Below, in pieces: positions 32,401 through 42,017 of a stretch of DNA of 49,866 nt (positions are counted from its first letter, which is position 1; each line of letters opens with the position of its first letter). This stretch comes from Nitrososphaerota archaeon. GTDB taxonomy: Archaea; Thermoproteota; Nitrososphaeria; Conexivisphaerales; UBA164. The notes beneath the pieces are model-generated. The model was not told the origin of the DNA and did no database searches. It was given only the letters and a program-made list of their open reading frames with translations. The stretch is taken from assembly GCA_023381255.1 (NCBI GenBank), contig JAMCTX010000005.1, forward strand, positions 1 to 49,866, in the 5' to 3' direction. The translations under genes and the position numbers were made by a program.

Positions 32401-33043
32401 CCATTACCTCCTCGGGGCTTAGTTGAAAAACTCTTTTGTTGCCAATTCTGGATTTTGAAGTTTTGTTTGACATAAAATTTCTTATCGCTATTATTTCATT
32501 TCTAGAAAGGGTGCATTTCCTGAACCTTTTAATGTTAAGGTAAACTGCCGAAACGGCCGGCGCAGGCGTATAAGCCGAAGCTGGTATGTCAATGATCTTT
32601 TTAACAAAGAAAAGGAATTGCACGATTACTGAGACTGCGCCATATTTTCTTGTGCCTGTTCCAGCCATCATTTTATTATAAAATTCCCTTTGAACTACCA
32701 CATATATGTCGTTTATGGGGTTTTCAGAAATCCAGTCGATAAAGCGCCTAGATTGACTGAAAGGGAGGTCGCTGAAAACCACCTCGTTGTCAAACGGCAC
32801 ATTTGATAGTGCGTCGCCATTATAAGCCTGCACATTTTGATATCTGTTCAACCTTTCTGCAGCTGTTTTCTGCAGCTTTTTATCAATTTCAAAGGTCCTT
32901 ACGCTTTGTGAAATTTTTGCAATTGACTCGGTGATGTTTCCATTGCCTGTGCCTATTTCAAATATGCGCAGCCCAGCAGGTATATGATTTGTAAGCACGG
33001 GAATCCATTCATTATTTAAAAACCGCTTGTCGCCGGGCTTCAT
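32375..33043 (-). CDS. rsmA: 16S rRNA adenine dimethyltransferase (KsgA/Dim1)
   Basis: A 222-residue enzyme that dimethylates the two adenines near the 3' end of 16S rRNA. PGDKRFLNN replaces the usual GQhFL, RIFEIGTGNGNITESI is the SAM loop, and SDLPFSQSRRF corresponds to the catalytic NLPY region (here DLPF). REFYNKMMAGTGTRKYGAVSV is typical. It is shorter than bacterial KsgA, in line with archaeal forms. It sits in the gar1-ksgA-mtq2-pcc1-serS operon. Confidence 0.92.
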   Translation of the reverse strand: MKPGDKRFLNNEWIPVLTNHIPAGLRIFEIGTGNGNITESIAKISQSVRTFEIDKKLQKTAAERLNRYQNVQAYNGDALSNVPFDNEVVFSDLPFSQSRRFIDWISENPINDIYVVVQREFYNKMMAGTGTRKYGAVSVIVQFLFFVKKIIDIPASAYTPAPAVSAVYLNIKRFRKCTLSRNEIIAIRNFMSNKTSKSRIGNKRVFQLSPEEVMVEVGIRSC

Positions 33044-33051
33044 TTAGATCA

Positions 33052-33267
33052 TCAATCTACATAAATGTCATCGTTTAGCTTTGCGTTTAATATTTTTGGC
33101 TTTATAAGCAGGTAGGGCTCTGCTACGGGTCCAAATGTTTCTATGACAGTGCCCAGCTCCTTTTTTCCCTTCAGATAAACTTCAGTGCCTTCCCTGACCA
33201 TATGATTTGCAGTAGATACTAGGTTACCGTTTTTAGTATAATGCAACACTATGCCAGCCTTTTTCAC
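33052..33267 (-). CDS. gar1: H/ACA RNP protein Gar1
   Basis: A 71-residue Gar1, the beta-barrel subunit of the H/ACA pseudouridylation complex. GKKELGTVIETFGPVAEPYLLIKPK is the family core. Start is GTG, about 26 nt after a TTTATATTTT box on the minus strand, so the operon is probably leaderless. It leads a set of tRNA and rRNA modification genes ending with serS. Confidence 0.9.
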   Translation of the reverse strand: MKKAGIVLHYTKNGNLVSTANHMVREGTEVYLKGKKELGTVIETFGPVAEPYLLIKPKILNAKLNDDIYVD

Positions 33268-33392
33268 TTTAAAAACAGTTTATGTTCAAAAATATAAACG
33301 CTCTGCAAAAAATGGATCTGGTCATGCATTATGAGCAGCGATTTAATTGCAAATGCTTGTTCCGTTAATTTAGCTAAAAGTTTAAGAGGTTT

Positions 33393-34631
33393 ATGCTGAA
33401 TTTGATGGCATTGAATTACATACCACTGGTTGTTCTGGCGCTAGTATACGCCCTTATATCAGTAAGGAGGATAGGCGGCAGGTCAATCGAAATATGGCAG
33501 GCCATGGGCATTGGGGCCTTTCTTGTGCTAGTTTTCGGACAGATTTCTCCAATTGAGGCGTTGAAATCAATAAATCTGGATGTAATAGTTTACATTATAG
33601 GGATGCTGATTATAGGGGAGGCGTTACATGAAAGCGGATACCTAAATTACCTCCTGACCAGGTTCTTCAGCGGTTCCCGCACGGCGGGGTCATTTATATT
33701 GAAACTGGTGATTTTTTCGGGGATGTCTTCAGTGATTTTAATGAATGACACGCTTGCCGTTCTGTTTACCCCTTTTTTAGTCAGCATATCAAAAGACAAG
33801 GGGTTAAATGAAAAAATGATGCTGCTTGCGCTGGCTTTCTCAATTACGGTTGGAAGCGTAATGAGCCCAATAGGCAACCCTCAGAATTTGCTGATAGCCT
33901 TGAGGATACAAAACCCGTTTCCAGCCTTTCTGTTCTATTTATCGCTGCCCACGCTGATTAATCTCCTGGTTATATACCTAATTGTTTCATTGTCATTTAA
34001 AAAGGAAACAATTAAGGAAGTCAATTTTGAGAAAACAGCTGTAAAACCGAAAAGCAACAATCTTGAAACTGCTTCCAAGCTTTCGCTTTGGTCTCTCGTG
34101 ATTCTTTCAATTGCAAACTCACTGGCGTTTACGGTTTTCGGGGTTTCTTTTCCGATAAGCCTGATATCCCTGTTAGCTGCAGTCCCAATAATTTTTTCAG
34201 GCAGAAAGGGGCTGGGAACCGTTATAAGGATGGACTGGCGCACAGTGGCATTTTTCGCTTTCATGTTTATACTGATGCAGAGCGTTTTTGATTCAGGCAT
34301 CATCCAGCTTCTAATTCATGGTCATATCGGAGGCGTAGCCAACATAATGCTGTTCAGCTTAACCATAAGCCAGGTGCTTTCAAACGTGCCGTTTGTGGCA
34401 CTATTCATCAGGTTCGTGACCCCCACGCTTGCAAATTATCTGGCACTTGCAGCCGGCAGCACCATTGCCGGGAACTTCCTGATATTGGGAGCAGCCAGCA
34501 ACATCATAATAATACAGAGCGCTGAGCGTTATGGCGGAAAGGGACTGTCATTTACCGATTTCATAAAGTATGGCATGATAACTGCGCTGATTAATTTCGC
34601 GGTTTACTGGGCATTCCTCATTTTGGTTTAA
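33393..34631 (+). CDS. Ion transporter superfamily permease (ArsB/NhaD/SLC13-like)
   Basis: A 412-residue membrane protein with about 11 helices. The two half-repeats carry the family signatures: SVILMNDTLAVLFTPF followed by GSVMSPIGNPQNLL, and in the second half QVLSNVPFVALF with ASNIIIIQSAERYG. Substrates in this superfamily include arsenite, sodium/proton and dicarboxylates; none can be singled out. A second ATG at 33405 is also possible. It is transcribed divergently from gar1. Confidence 0.85.
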   Translation: MLNLMALNYIPLVVLALVYALISVRRIGGRSIEIWQAMGIGAFLVLVFGQISPIEALKSINLDVIVYIIGMLIIGEALHESGYLNYLLTRFFSGSRTAGSFILKLVIFSGMSSVILMNDTLAVLFTPFLVSISKDKGLNEKMMLLALAFSITVGSVMSPIGNPQNLLIALRIQNPFPAFLFYLSLPTLINLLVIYLIVSLSFKKETIKEVNFEKTAVKPKSNNLETASKLSLWSLVILSIANSLAFTVFGVSFPISLISLLAAVPIIFSGRKGLGTVIRMDWRTVAFFAFMFILMQSVFDSGIIQLLIHGHIGGVANIMLFSLTISQVLSNVPFVALFIRFVTPTLANYLALAAGSTIAGNFLILGAASNIIIIQSAERYGGKGLSFTDFIKYGMITALINFAVYWAFLILV

Positions 34632-34678
34632 ATGAACTTTGTAGAAAAATAAATGAGGATTAGCATAAGCTGCGCATA

Positions 34679-34687
34679 TTTTTAAAT
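34679..34687 (+). promoter_or_regulatory. TATA box of the SPOUT methyltransferase gene
   Basis: TTTTTAAAT with its centre about 28 nt before ATG 34711; leaderless spacing. Confidence 0.5.
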
Positions 34688-34710
34688 GGCCAAAATTAAA
34701 TCATGATTTA

Positions 34711-35526
34711 ATGGACATAGCAGTTTGCGTTCCAGATTCAGTTTTAAGCGAAAGGCCTAGTTTGCTTTCGAAAACTGAAAAAGTGGGCGAAATAATTAGG
34801 GCCGTTTCAATATTTGAAGTTAAAACGTTGATGGTGTATCATGACAGTGAGGACGGTTCGCTTTATGACATGAAACTTTTTGAAATCCTGGTAAAGTACC
34901 TTTTGACACCGCCTTACTTGAGGAAGTTTGCTTTTCCGATGAGCAACGAATTGAAATACGTCGGGTTCCTGCCGCCGATAAATATTCCAAGCCATACAGT
35001 CGAAAAGGAAGATAACTTTAGGCATGGCATTATAATTAGGACCGGGAATGAAATTTATGTGGAAACCGGAATAGGAAAAAGGGTAAGGCTTACCGGTTAC
35101 AGTAACGTCAAGAATGGGGATATCATTCCGGTAAAGCTTGTCAAAACAGGGTCAGGGGTTGAAGCCGTTAGGCACAACTTCAAGGGATATAGCGGCCCGG
35201 ATTTTGTAAGGGTTATGAATTTCCTTTCATTTATTGACTCAATCAATTATGATAATAATACCGTTATATATACATCAAGGGAAGGTGATCACGCAAGCAG
35301 AGTATGGAAAGGCCTTGCTCATAAAATAAAAACAACGAACAAGGTGGTGCTGCTTTTCGGTTCTCCTAAAAGGGGGTTTGAAGATATGTTAGATAAGAGT
35401 TACAGAAAAAAGGGCTTCTGGGTAAACGTAGCTGAAGGGCAGGCGGTAAGAACGATAAGGACTGAAGAGGCCGTGTTAATTTCATTGGGTTTGATGAACT
35501 TTGTTGCGCGCATCACTGATTTTTGA
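34711..35526 (+). CDS. SPOUT-fold RNA methyltransferase (COG2106 type)
   Basis: A 271-residue protein like archaeal COG2106 members and human SPOUT1. The SPOUT knot is represented by KVVLLFGSPKRGFEDML and the C-terminal RTIRTEEAVLISLGLMNF; an inserted OB-like domain (about residues 90-155) lies between. The RNA target in archaea is not established. It converges on and overlaps the Pus10-like gene by 14 nt. Confidence 0.87.
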   Translation: MDIAVCVPDSVLSERPSLLSKTEKVGEIIRAVSIFEVKTLMVYHDSEDGSLYDMKLFEILVKYLLTPPYLRKFAFPMSNELKYVGFLPPINIPSHTVEKEDNFRHGIIIRTGNEIYVETGIGKRVRLTGYSNVKNGDIIPVKLVKTGSGVEAVRHNFKGYSGPDFVRVMNFLSFIDSINYDNNTVIYTSREGDHASRVWKGLAHKIKTTNKVVLLFGSPKRGFEDMLDKSYRKKGFWVNVAEGQAVRTIRTEEAVLISLGLMNFVARITDF

Positions 35527-36646
35527 CAGGTTTGTCTTCTACATTAAGCACTTCAATCCTTTTCAAGAGTGCTTCACCTTCATAGAATAATGCCGGCATT
35601 ACCGTTTTAGAATCTGGCGCCTTTTTTGCGCCTATCCAGCTGTACATGTTCACGCCGCTGTCTATTTCTATAAAAAGCTCCGCATGATCACCCATCACCT
35701 TTACCTTCATGATCTTGACGCTTTTTTTCCAGACTTTGCCTTCAACTCCAGTCACCGTCAGTTCACCGTTTCCAGCACGCATCCTTATTTCATCTTCCGT
35801 AAGTGCAACTTTAAGCGTCAGTTCAATTTTTGCGGTTATCCTGAAATCCCTCACCATGTCTGCCGTGCTGCCAAGGGACTGCGAAAGGACTACTGTTATT
35901 CCGGGGGTTGGGTTTTCAGGGATCATCAGTGGCGCCCTTAGACGGTCGTAAACGGACCTGAAATCAAGGTAAACCGGATAGCCGTTCCCAGATAAAGTGG
36001 ATCCTTCCATGTCCTTGAGTGCCCAGGTCAAGCGCGGGACGGTAGAATTTAGCAGCCTTGGCAGGTCATAAATTAAGAACGATTCAAACGACCCATCGTT
36101 TGCCCTTCCTGTATGTTTGCATTCCTGACATCCGCGTCCGTTACATGCAGGGCACGCCATGGCATTAACCCTTGAATCAGGGGAGCGTTTAACGTAGTTT
36201 AACCTGACCTGATAAGACCTTTCATATATTTTAACTTTAAATGGACCTGAAAAATCGAATACAATGTTTATTTCAGGCCTCACTTCTTCAAATTTTCCAT
36301 TGATTTGCTTTGACATCCTCTTCCTAAAGTGGTCTCTCAGCGCCTTCTTCAGCGTAATATAGTCAGTTATTTTGTACTTTACAGCTATATCCTCTTCCAT
36401 TTTCAGGGAATATTCATCCATTCTAACGGAAACCCCGTATGTTTTGAATGAATAAGGTGAACATGAGGCAAGCGCATCGTCTATTAGCTCGTCGCGAAAC
36501 GGTATAGAATGGCAAAGGCTGCATACGCTTCTATAGCTTTTGGCTTCCTTCAACGCATCGTCAGAGGGTTCGCTAATCATCCTTTTAAGGCACCAATCGC
36601 ATATTTTATATTCCCTAACCAGCTTCAGATCTTTTCTTAACCGCAC
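35513..36646 (-). CDS. Pus10-like tRNA pseudouridine synthase, divergent active site
   Basis: A 377-residue homologue of archaeal Pus10, which makes pseudouridine 54/55 in tRNA. It has the N-terminal zinc site (CDWC, CSLC), a THUMP-like region, a second cysteine cluster (CPACNGRGCQEC) and the C-terminal Pus10 end (LLKRIEVLNVED). At the catalytic place, where the family reads roughly DxDxxxLGxGRP, this protein reads DMEGSTLSGNGYP (about residue 212). The catalytic aspartate thus seems replaced by glutamate and the arginine by tyrosine. It may be an altered enzyme or an RNA-binding relic; alignment is needed. Confidence 0.7.
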   Translation of the reverse strand: MRLRKDLKLVREYKICDWCLKRMISEPSDDALKEAKSYRSVCSLCHSIPFRDELIDDALASCSPYSFKTYGVSVRMDEYSLKMEEDIAVKYKITDYITLKKALRDHFRKRMSKQINGKFEEVRPEINIVFDFSGPFKVKIYERSYQVRLNYVKRSPDSRVNAMACPACNGRGCQECKHTGRANDGSFESFLIYDLPRLLNSTVPRLTWALKDMEGSTLSGNGYPVYLDFRSVYDRLRAPLMIPENPTPGITVVLSQSLGSTADMVRDFRITAKIELTLKVALTEDEIRMRAGNGELTVTGVEGKVWKKSVKIMKVKVMGDHAELFIEIDSGVNMYSWIGAKKAPDSKTVMPALFYEGEALLKRIEVLNVEDKPVKNQ

Positions 36647-36678
36647 TGTGCAGTACAGGGAAAAGCACTGCTTAAAAA

Positions 36679-36685
36679 TTTATAA
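36679..36685 (+). promoter_or_regulatory. TATA box of the antiporter-permease operon
   Basis: TTTATAA, centre about 26 nt before ATG 36708; leaderless spacing. Confidence 0.5.
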
Positions 36686-36707
36686 TGGTATGCGTATTAT
36701 ATAGGGC

Positions 36708-37928
36708 ATGCTGCTATCGTATTCGCTGCTTTTCATTGTCGCCGCGGCTATCATATTCATAGGATTCTTCGGCGAAGTATTTTTCAAAAGGACCGGCATA
36801 GCAGAATCGATTTTCCTGATATTTATTGGAATACTGTTTGGCCCGATATTTAAGGTGTTTCCGTATTCTCTAACTAACGCGATAATACCTTACATAAGCC
36901 AGCTTACGCTTGCAATGATAATGTTCGAGCTTGGGATCATGCTGAACGCAAAAAGCATGGTCTCTCAGGGTCTTCGGGCTACGGTAAGGACAATAATTTA
37001 CGTATTTTTAAGCGTATTTCTGATTTATGTCATTTTCAGGTATGCCCTTAACTGGAACAGCTACTCCAGCCTGTTCCTTGCTTCAATTGTTGGCGGGGAG
37101 ACAACAACCACGATAGTTCCTTATATAGCCAAGCACATTGGCGACGAAAGGCTCTTTGCTAATATAACCCTTGAATCAGTTCTGAACAGCATATTCCTGA
37201 TAGTTATATTTTACTTCGTTCTAGGCGCCTACCTCACTTCCACTCCATTGAACATTGCCGGCGCCGAGCAACTGGCAACAAGCGCTGTATCTCAGATATC
37301 CATCGGGTTTCTGGTAGGAATAATCAGTGGAATAGTATGGGTTGAATTCATGAAGGCATTTGGAAAGATCAACTACGTGTATATAGCAACCATAGGCTAC
37401 GTCCTTCTAATTTATTCCATGGTTACGGAGCTTGGTGGCAGTTCAATTCTGGCAGTCCTAATGCTGGGCATAATACTGTCAAATTCCAAGCAGATATTTG
37501 AAGGAATAGGGTTAAAGCATGAAGTTGAAAGCTCGGATTTAATGTACATAAAGCAATTCCAGGGCGAAATTTCATTTTTCCTGAGAACGTTCTTCTACTT
37601 TTTCCTGGGCCTTGTCATTTCTATTAAAATACTAAATTACATTTTCCTGTACTTGTTTGTGCTTTTGGTGATGCTTGTATTAATGGGGGTTCGCTATTTC
37701 GCCACAAATGTTACTGTTGGAAAGGACATGTCAAAGTACAAAAAGGCAATATTTATGATGATGGCTCAGGGATTAACGCCAGCCGTGCTTTCGACAATTG
37801 CAATCTACTATAATATACCTAACGCCCAGCTAATTGTATCCATAACTGCGTTTGTGATAATAATAACAAACATTGTAACGGTGGTGGGCGCAAGGGGCCT
37901 GAAACCTGATGAGCAAGGGCAACAGTGA
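36708..37928 (+). CDS. Cation:proton antiporter (CPA family)
   Basis: A 406-residue membrane protein with about 12-13 helices, like Na+(K+)/H+ exchangers. Features are GEVFFKRTGIAESIFLIFIGILFGP, FELGIMLN, and a polar middle-helix VGGETTTTIVP followed by LESVLNSIF; in classical CPA proteins an ND or DD pair lies in the matching helix, and here glutamates (GGE, LES) take those positions. It may export sodium or potassium, useful for acid stress. Its end overlaps the next permease by 20 nt. Confidence 0.85.
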   Translation: MLLSYSLLFIVAAAIIFIGFFGEVFFKRTGIAESIFLIFIGILFGPIFKVFPYSLTNAIIPYISQLTLAMIMFELGIMLNAKSMVSQGLRATVRTIIYVFLSVFLIYVIFRYALNWNSYSSLFLASIVGGETTTTIVPYIAKHIGDERLFANITLESVLNSIFLIVIFYFVLGAYLTSTPLNIAGAEQLATSAVSQISIGFLVGIISGIVWVEFMKAFGKINYVYIATIGYVLLIYSMVTELGGSSILAVLMLGIILSNSKQIFEGIGLKHEVESSDLMYIKQFQGEISFFLRTFFYFFLGLVISIKILNYIFLYLFVLLVMLVLMGVRYFATNVTVGKDMSKYKKAIFMMMAQGLTPAVLSTIAIYYNIPNAQLIVSITAFVIIITNIVTVVGARGLKPDEQGQQ

Positions 37929-39213
37929 TGGAAGGGAAGAGATAAGGGAAAGGGAAGCTGTTGCGGTAGGGCTTGGTGCAATAATTGGAGCAGGCATATT
38001 TGTGCTGAGTGGCACGGCAATAGCGCTTGCCGGCTCATTTTCCATTATTTCATTTATCATAGTTGGGACACTTTCATTGATGCTATCATTTATTCTTGCA
38101 GAACTCAGCACACTTATGCCCAAGGACAAGGGGTCAGTTTATTCCTTTGTTTACAGGGCATTTGGGCCGGAGCTTGGAATGATAACCGGGTTGATGTTCT
38201 ACTTTAGCTTTGCAACCAGCATCTCAGCGGTGTCCATAGGTTTTGGCTCATACCTTGCTAGCATGTTTGGATTGGGGGGTAGTTATTATTTGGTTATAGC
38301 AATGATTTTGATAGCAGCACTGACCGCCCTTTCTTTAAAGGGCCTGGGGACGGCAGCAAAAACTGATTTCTGGCTTGTCCTGGTAAAATTGCTGATACTT
38401 TTGATTTTTATAATTTTTGCCGTAACTATAGCATTTTTTCAATTCAAGCCAGGCAATTTTACAAGCCTGCCAACTCAGAGGGGAGTATACCCGATTTTTG
38501 CTTCAAGCATATCAATATTTTTCGCGTATTCTGGCTTTCAGATAATTTCTTCAATGACCGACCGGGTAAAGGGCGGTCCAATCACAGCTGCAAGATCAAT
38601 AGTCAAGTCGGTCTTGATAAGCATGGCATTTTACATAATGATCATAATGGCATTGCTTTTGCTGATGCCCGTGCGCTATTTTACCATTTCGGCAGACCCG
38701 CTTCTTTCCGCGCTTAATTATGCGCACGCGCCGTTGTGGTTCAAGGCGCTGATTGACGTTGGTGCTCTATTTTCCACGGCATCAGCTGCGCTTGCGATGA
38801 TAATCACAACTCCGAGGATAATTTATCAGATATTTAATGACTTTAATGCCGGCCCTTTGCTTACAAAATACACGCAGACCAGGGATGTGGCTCCAGTTGC
38901 AGTGCTGATAACAGTGGCAATTGCCCTGGCTGGACTTTTTGCGGGAAACATATATGAAATTGCGGCAGTAAGCAATTTCGGGGATATATTTTCATTTATA
39001 ATGGCTTCATTTTCGCTTTTGTACTTTGGGAATCATGGATTGAGGGGGGAATACAGAACGCCTGCATATCCGTACTTGCCTGTCCTGTCAATAATAATGC
39101 TGCTTGCGCTGCTTCTTGGAATGCCCCGCAAAGCGCTCCTCATAAATACCACGCTGATAATACTCTTCCTGATGTTTTCATACGCAATAAAAATAGGGCA
39201 TAACAGCAGATGA
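37909..39213 (+). CDS. APC-family amino acid permease
   Basis: A 434-residue transporter with 12 predicted helices. The first helix carries VGLGAIIGAGIFVLSG, the classic APC substrate/ion-binding turn, and ELSTLMPKDKGSVYSFVYRAFG follows. The start ATG lies inside the antiporter gene (20-nt overlap), so both proteins are made together. The amino acid cannot be predicted. Confidence 0.92.
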   Translation: MSKGNSDGREEIREREAVAVGLGAIIGAGIFVLSGTAIALAGSFSIISFIIVGTLSLMLSFILAELSTLMPKDKGSVYSFVYRAFGPELGMITGLMFYFSFATSISAVSIGFGSYLASMFGLGGSYYLVIAMILIAALTALSLKGLGTAAKTDFWLVLVKLLILLIFIIFAVTIAFFQFKPGNFTSLPTQRGVYPIFASSISIFFAYSGFQIISSMTDRVKGGPITAARSIVKSVLISMAFYIMIIMALLLLMPVRYFTISADPLLSALNYAHAPLWFKALIDVGALFSTASAALAMIITTPRIIYQIFNDFNAGPLLTKYTQTRDVAPVAVLITVAIALAGLFAGNIYEIAAVSNFGDIFSFIMASFSLLYFGNHGLRGEYRTPAYPYLPVLSIIMLLALLLGMPRKALLINTTLIILFLMFSYAIKIGHNSR

Positions 39214-39253
39214 TGCACAACCTTTTTTAACAGGCCCCTGCCGGATTATTATC

Positions 39254-39583
39254 ATGGGAGGCAATAAAAAGAAGACAATGGCCTCAATGGAAAAGGAGCA
39301 GGCCAGAGAGGAGATAAGAAAGCTTGGCGCTTCTGAAAAGAAAAAGGAGAGGCCGGAGGATAGAAACAAGTCCAAATCCGAGTTCATGATGACATTAAAC
39401 GATTCAGAAGTAATGAGAGTGATCAAAGGAATGCAATTTATAACCCCCTATCAGCTGTCCAAAGCAACTGGCGTTAAGATGAGCGTTGCAAGGGTGCTTC
39501 TGGAACAGCTCAGGAAGAAAAATCTTTTGGAAACAAGCGGGGGTTACAGCGGCAGATATATTTATGTGCAGAAAGCCGCTTAA
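39254..39583 (+). CDS. rps25e: Ribosomal protein S25e
   Basis: A 109-residue small-subunit protein. A lysine-rich tail (MGGNKKKTMASMEKEQ) precedes a winged helix with ITPYQLSKATGVKMSVARVLLEQLRKKNLLE, the S25e core. It ends in GRYIYVQKAA. It stands alone after the permease with a weak TTTTTTAA box upstream. Confidence 0.93.
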   Translation: MGGNKKKTMASMEKEQAREEIRKLGASEKKKERPEDRNKSKSEFMMTLNDSEVMRVIKGMQFITPYQLSKATGVKMSVARVLLEQLRKKNLLETSGGYSGRYIYVQKAA

Positions 39584-39785
39584 ATGAAAAATATTTAATG
39601 GTTTAAAGAAATTTATGTGTTAGTTTGGCCTCAAAATGTGTACAGAATGCAGGTGCAGAAAACCGCATTTTCTCTAAACGTTTTCTAATCAATGAACTGT
39701 TAAAAAAAATCGGGTCAAACAAGCGAAATTTTATACAGATAAATTTAAAAGCACTAATTTTATTACCTAAACCAAATATAGAAAA

Positions 39786-41129
39786 TTGGAAAGAAGTAGT
39801 CTTCTCTATTATGAACAGAAAACGGCGTTTACAATTAACGCTTACAACGAACAAGCATTATACTATCTAGCTGAAAGGGTTGGCACACCGTACTATTTGA
39901 TTGACGAACGCGCTCTGCGGGCAAATTATGAAAAACTCAAAAGTGCTTACTCGGGGTTTAATGGAAGGACAGTAATAGCTTATTCAATAAAGGCAAACTT
40001 TAATCCATATATTTTGAACTTCTATTCAGGGATCGGGATAAATTTTGACGTCACATCGCCGGAAGAACTTTACTTTCTGCTAAAATCTGGAGGAAACCCT
40101 GAAAAGGTAATTTACACAAGCGTGACAGAAGGATTGAATGAATACAAGGAAATTTTATCCAAGGGGGTAAAGAGGGTGATCGTGAGTTCTTTAAACGGTT
40201 TAAACAATCTGATAAGCGCAGCACACGAGCTTAACAAGGTACCCGAGGTGGGGGTAAGGATAAATCCAGAGGTGCAGGTTAAGGCAGAGGTAAAATCTTC
40301 TTTTAAAATAAGCAAGTTTGGCGTGCCTCTTAGCGGTTCAAGTTCTGAAACAGCTATAAAACTGCTTAAAATTATTGAAGGGAACAACAATGTAGTTTTC
40401 GGCGGCTTCCACTTCCACCTTGGGTCACAGATTGAGGACCCCTCTGCATACGTTCAGGCATTTGATAAGCTCAGGGCGTTTCTCAAAAAGGCAAAGAAGG
40501 AGACAGATTATGAACTGAAGTTTCTGGATATAGGTGGCGGCACGCCGGTAAACTACGGCATCAAGGTACCCACGCCTGAAGAAATAGGCATGCAAAATGT
40601 TGATAAAATTAATGAACTGATAAATGAAACAGGCAAGCAATTTGAACTGGTCGTGGAGAGCGGGAGATTTTTATCTGCTGAATCGACAATGCTTGTATCT
40701 AAAATAGTTAATTCCAAGTTTTACAATAGCAGGAAAATAATTTACCTGGATACCGGATATCACCAGCTACTGGATATAGCGTTGTTGCAGCAGATTTACC
40801 CAATGGAGGTTATTCCTACAGACGACACGGCAAACAGCCAGGATGAAAAGCCGCTTGTAGCGGGAAGGCTGTGCGACTCAATGGACATGTTTCAGGTAGG
40901 ACCAGAATCAAAGCTATCAGATGCTGATATAGGAAAGCTTGTCGTCATAAAAAACGTTGGGGCATATTCTATAGTGTTTAACATGCCATTTCACAGTCAG
41001 GTAAAGCCAGCGGTAATTTACCGTGACGAAGATGGGGAATATTTCCTTGCGCGCAAAAAACAGACTGTAGAGGACCTGTACGAAGAGGAGGGCGGTTCTC
41101 TGCTGAACAACGAAGTCAGACTAACGTAG
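39786..41129 (+). CDS. ALR-fold PLP-dependent decarboxylase (diaminopimelate/ornithine type)
   Basis: A 447-residue group IV decarboxylase. The PLP lysine is in AYSIKANFNPYIL near residue 65; FHFHLGSQIED, LDIGGGTPVNYG and VVESGRFLSAES bind phosphate, and CDSMDMF near the end replaces the CESGD of diaminopimelate decarboxylase, so the substrate could be diaminopimelate, ornithine, arginine or carboxynorspermidine. No ATG is available; the TTG at 39786 starts the only frame of proper length. The 200-base gap upstream holds AATTTAAAAG and no other gene. Confidence 0.85.
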   Translation: MERSSLLYYEQKTAFTINAYNEQALYYLAERVGTPYYLIDERALRANYEKLKSAYSGFNGRTVIAYSIKANFNPYILNFYSGIGINFDVTSPEELYFLLKSGGNPEKVIYTSVTEGLNEYKEILSKGVKRVIVSSLNGLNNLISAAHELNKVPEVGVRINPEVQVKAEVKSSFKISKFGVPLSGSSSETAIKLLKIIEGNNNVVFGGFHFHLGSQIEDPSAYVQAFDKLRAFLKKAKKETDYELKFLDIGGGTPVNYGIKVPTPEEIGMQNVDKINELINETGKQFELVVESGRFLSAESTMLVSKIVNSKFYNSRKIIYLDTGYHQLLDIALLQQIYPMEVIPTDDTANSQDEKPLVAGRLCDSMDMFQVGPESKLSDADIGKLVVIKNVGAYSIVFNMPFHSQVKPAVIYRDEDGEYFLARKKQTVEDLYEEEGGSLLNNEVRLT

Positions 41130-41898
41130 AAAGTTTATCGGAAGTTTTTTTTATAATGCTTAAGACATTTTTAGTATCTTTTTCTGAGGGAAAACCAAGC
41201 TTCATCCTCTGGTTCAGCATCGCAAGTTCATCGCCAGGCAGCTGGGAAAGCTTGTGGTACAGGTAGGCACTTGCCTCAACCTGCCTGTTTTCAGTCATAA
41301 AACGGCTTATTTTTTCTGAAAATACAGCTGAATCAGCAGGCCCAAGCTCCTTTGATACCATGTTTGCTCTTGCATTCAAAAGGGAACCCAGATTTTCATC
41401 AAGCTTTGCCGCATCTATTGCAGAGGAAGATTCCTGGTTGTTAAGTTCGGAAACCTGCTTGAACACATGCGATGATGCGGGCTCGGTTTTATTGATGAAG
41501 AGCAGCGCATCTACCGTGTTCATTATCGACGCTTTTAAAAATGAGCTTCCCCCATTTTTAGAAAGAAGGTAATTTTCCATGGCCTTTTTCAGTGCAGCGA
41601 GAGCTTTCTTCCTGTAATATTTTATAGGGTCGTGTTCAACTGCGTACTGGTAATCGAAACTGGATGTATGTATGAGCACAGTGTTCTCTTTAAGGAATTC
41701 CTTACGGGAATTTAACGGGATTACTACCACCTTTTCCTTGAGGTTAAGTATCCTTTTTGCTGTTTCCGCTCCAGGATAGACGGCAACATCATAATAGCAG
41801 GTATCATCCCCCAAACCCAGTGCCATGCAGCCAACAAGGAATGCCGTCCTGTCGCCGTAAATGTCGCGAAGCTGATTTAATGTGTCCACGCTGAGCAT
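41116..41898 (-). CDS. Unrecognised protein, nucleotidyltransferase-like N-terminus
   Basis: A 260-residue protein of unknown function. The first 60 residues (RTAFLVGCMALGLGDDTCYYDVAVYPG) faintly resemble a minimal nucleotidyltransferase, where a GS motif is followed by a D-x-D pair, but the fit is poor: GDDTCYYDVAVY gives widely spaced acids. The rest is helical and charged (LNARANMVSKELGPADSAVFSEKISRFM). It could be an NT-HEPN-like two-domain protein. It ends overlapping the decarboxylase gene by 14 nt on the other strand. Confidence 0.6.
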   Translation of the reverse strand: MLSVDTLNQLRDIYGDRTAFLVGCMALGLGDDTCYYDVAVYPGAETAKRILNLKEKVVVIPLNSRKEFLKENTVLIHTSSFDYQYAVEHDPIKYYRKKALAALKKAMENYLLSKNGGSSFLKASIMNTVDALLFINKTEPASSHVFKQVSELNNQESSSAIDAAKLDENLGSLLNARANMVSKELGPADSAVFSEKISRFMTENRQVEASAYLYHKLSQLPGDELAMLNQRMKLGFPSEKDTKNVLSIIKKTSDKLSTLV

Positions 41899-42017
41899 GC
41901 CGCAATATTGTCAACCGTGATATATTAAAAATAATGCATTGCAATTGAGCTAGGCATGCAGCATTTTTTCTAAAAGATAATTAATGTTAATTTAGCTCTT
42001 TGTCAAATACTTATGAT

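Noticed and set aside
39625-39870. Possible small lysine-rich protein before the decarboxylase
   Set aside because: It runs into the decarboxylase in another frame, begins with a TTG lacking a ribosome site and contains the promoter-like AT box.
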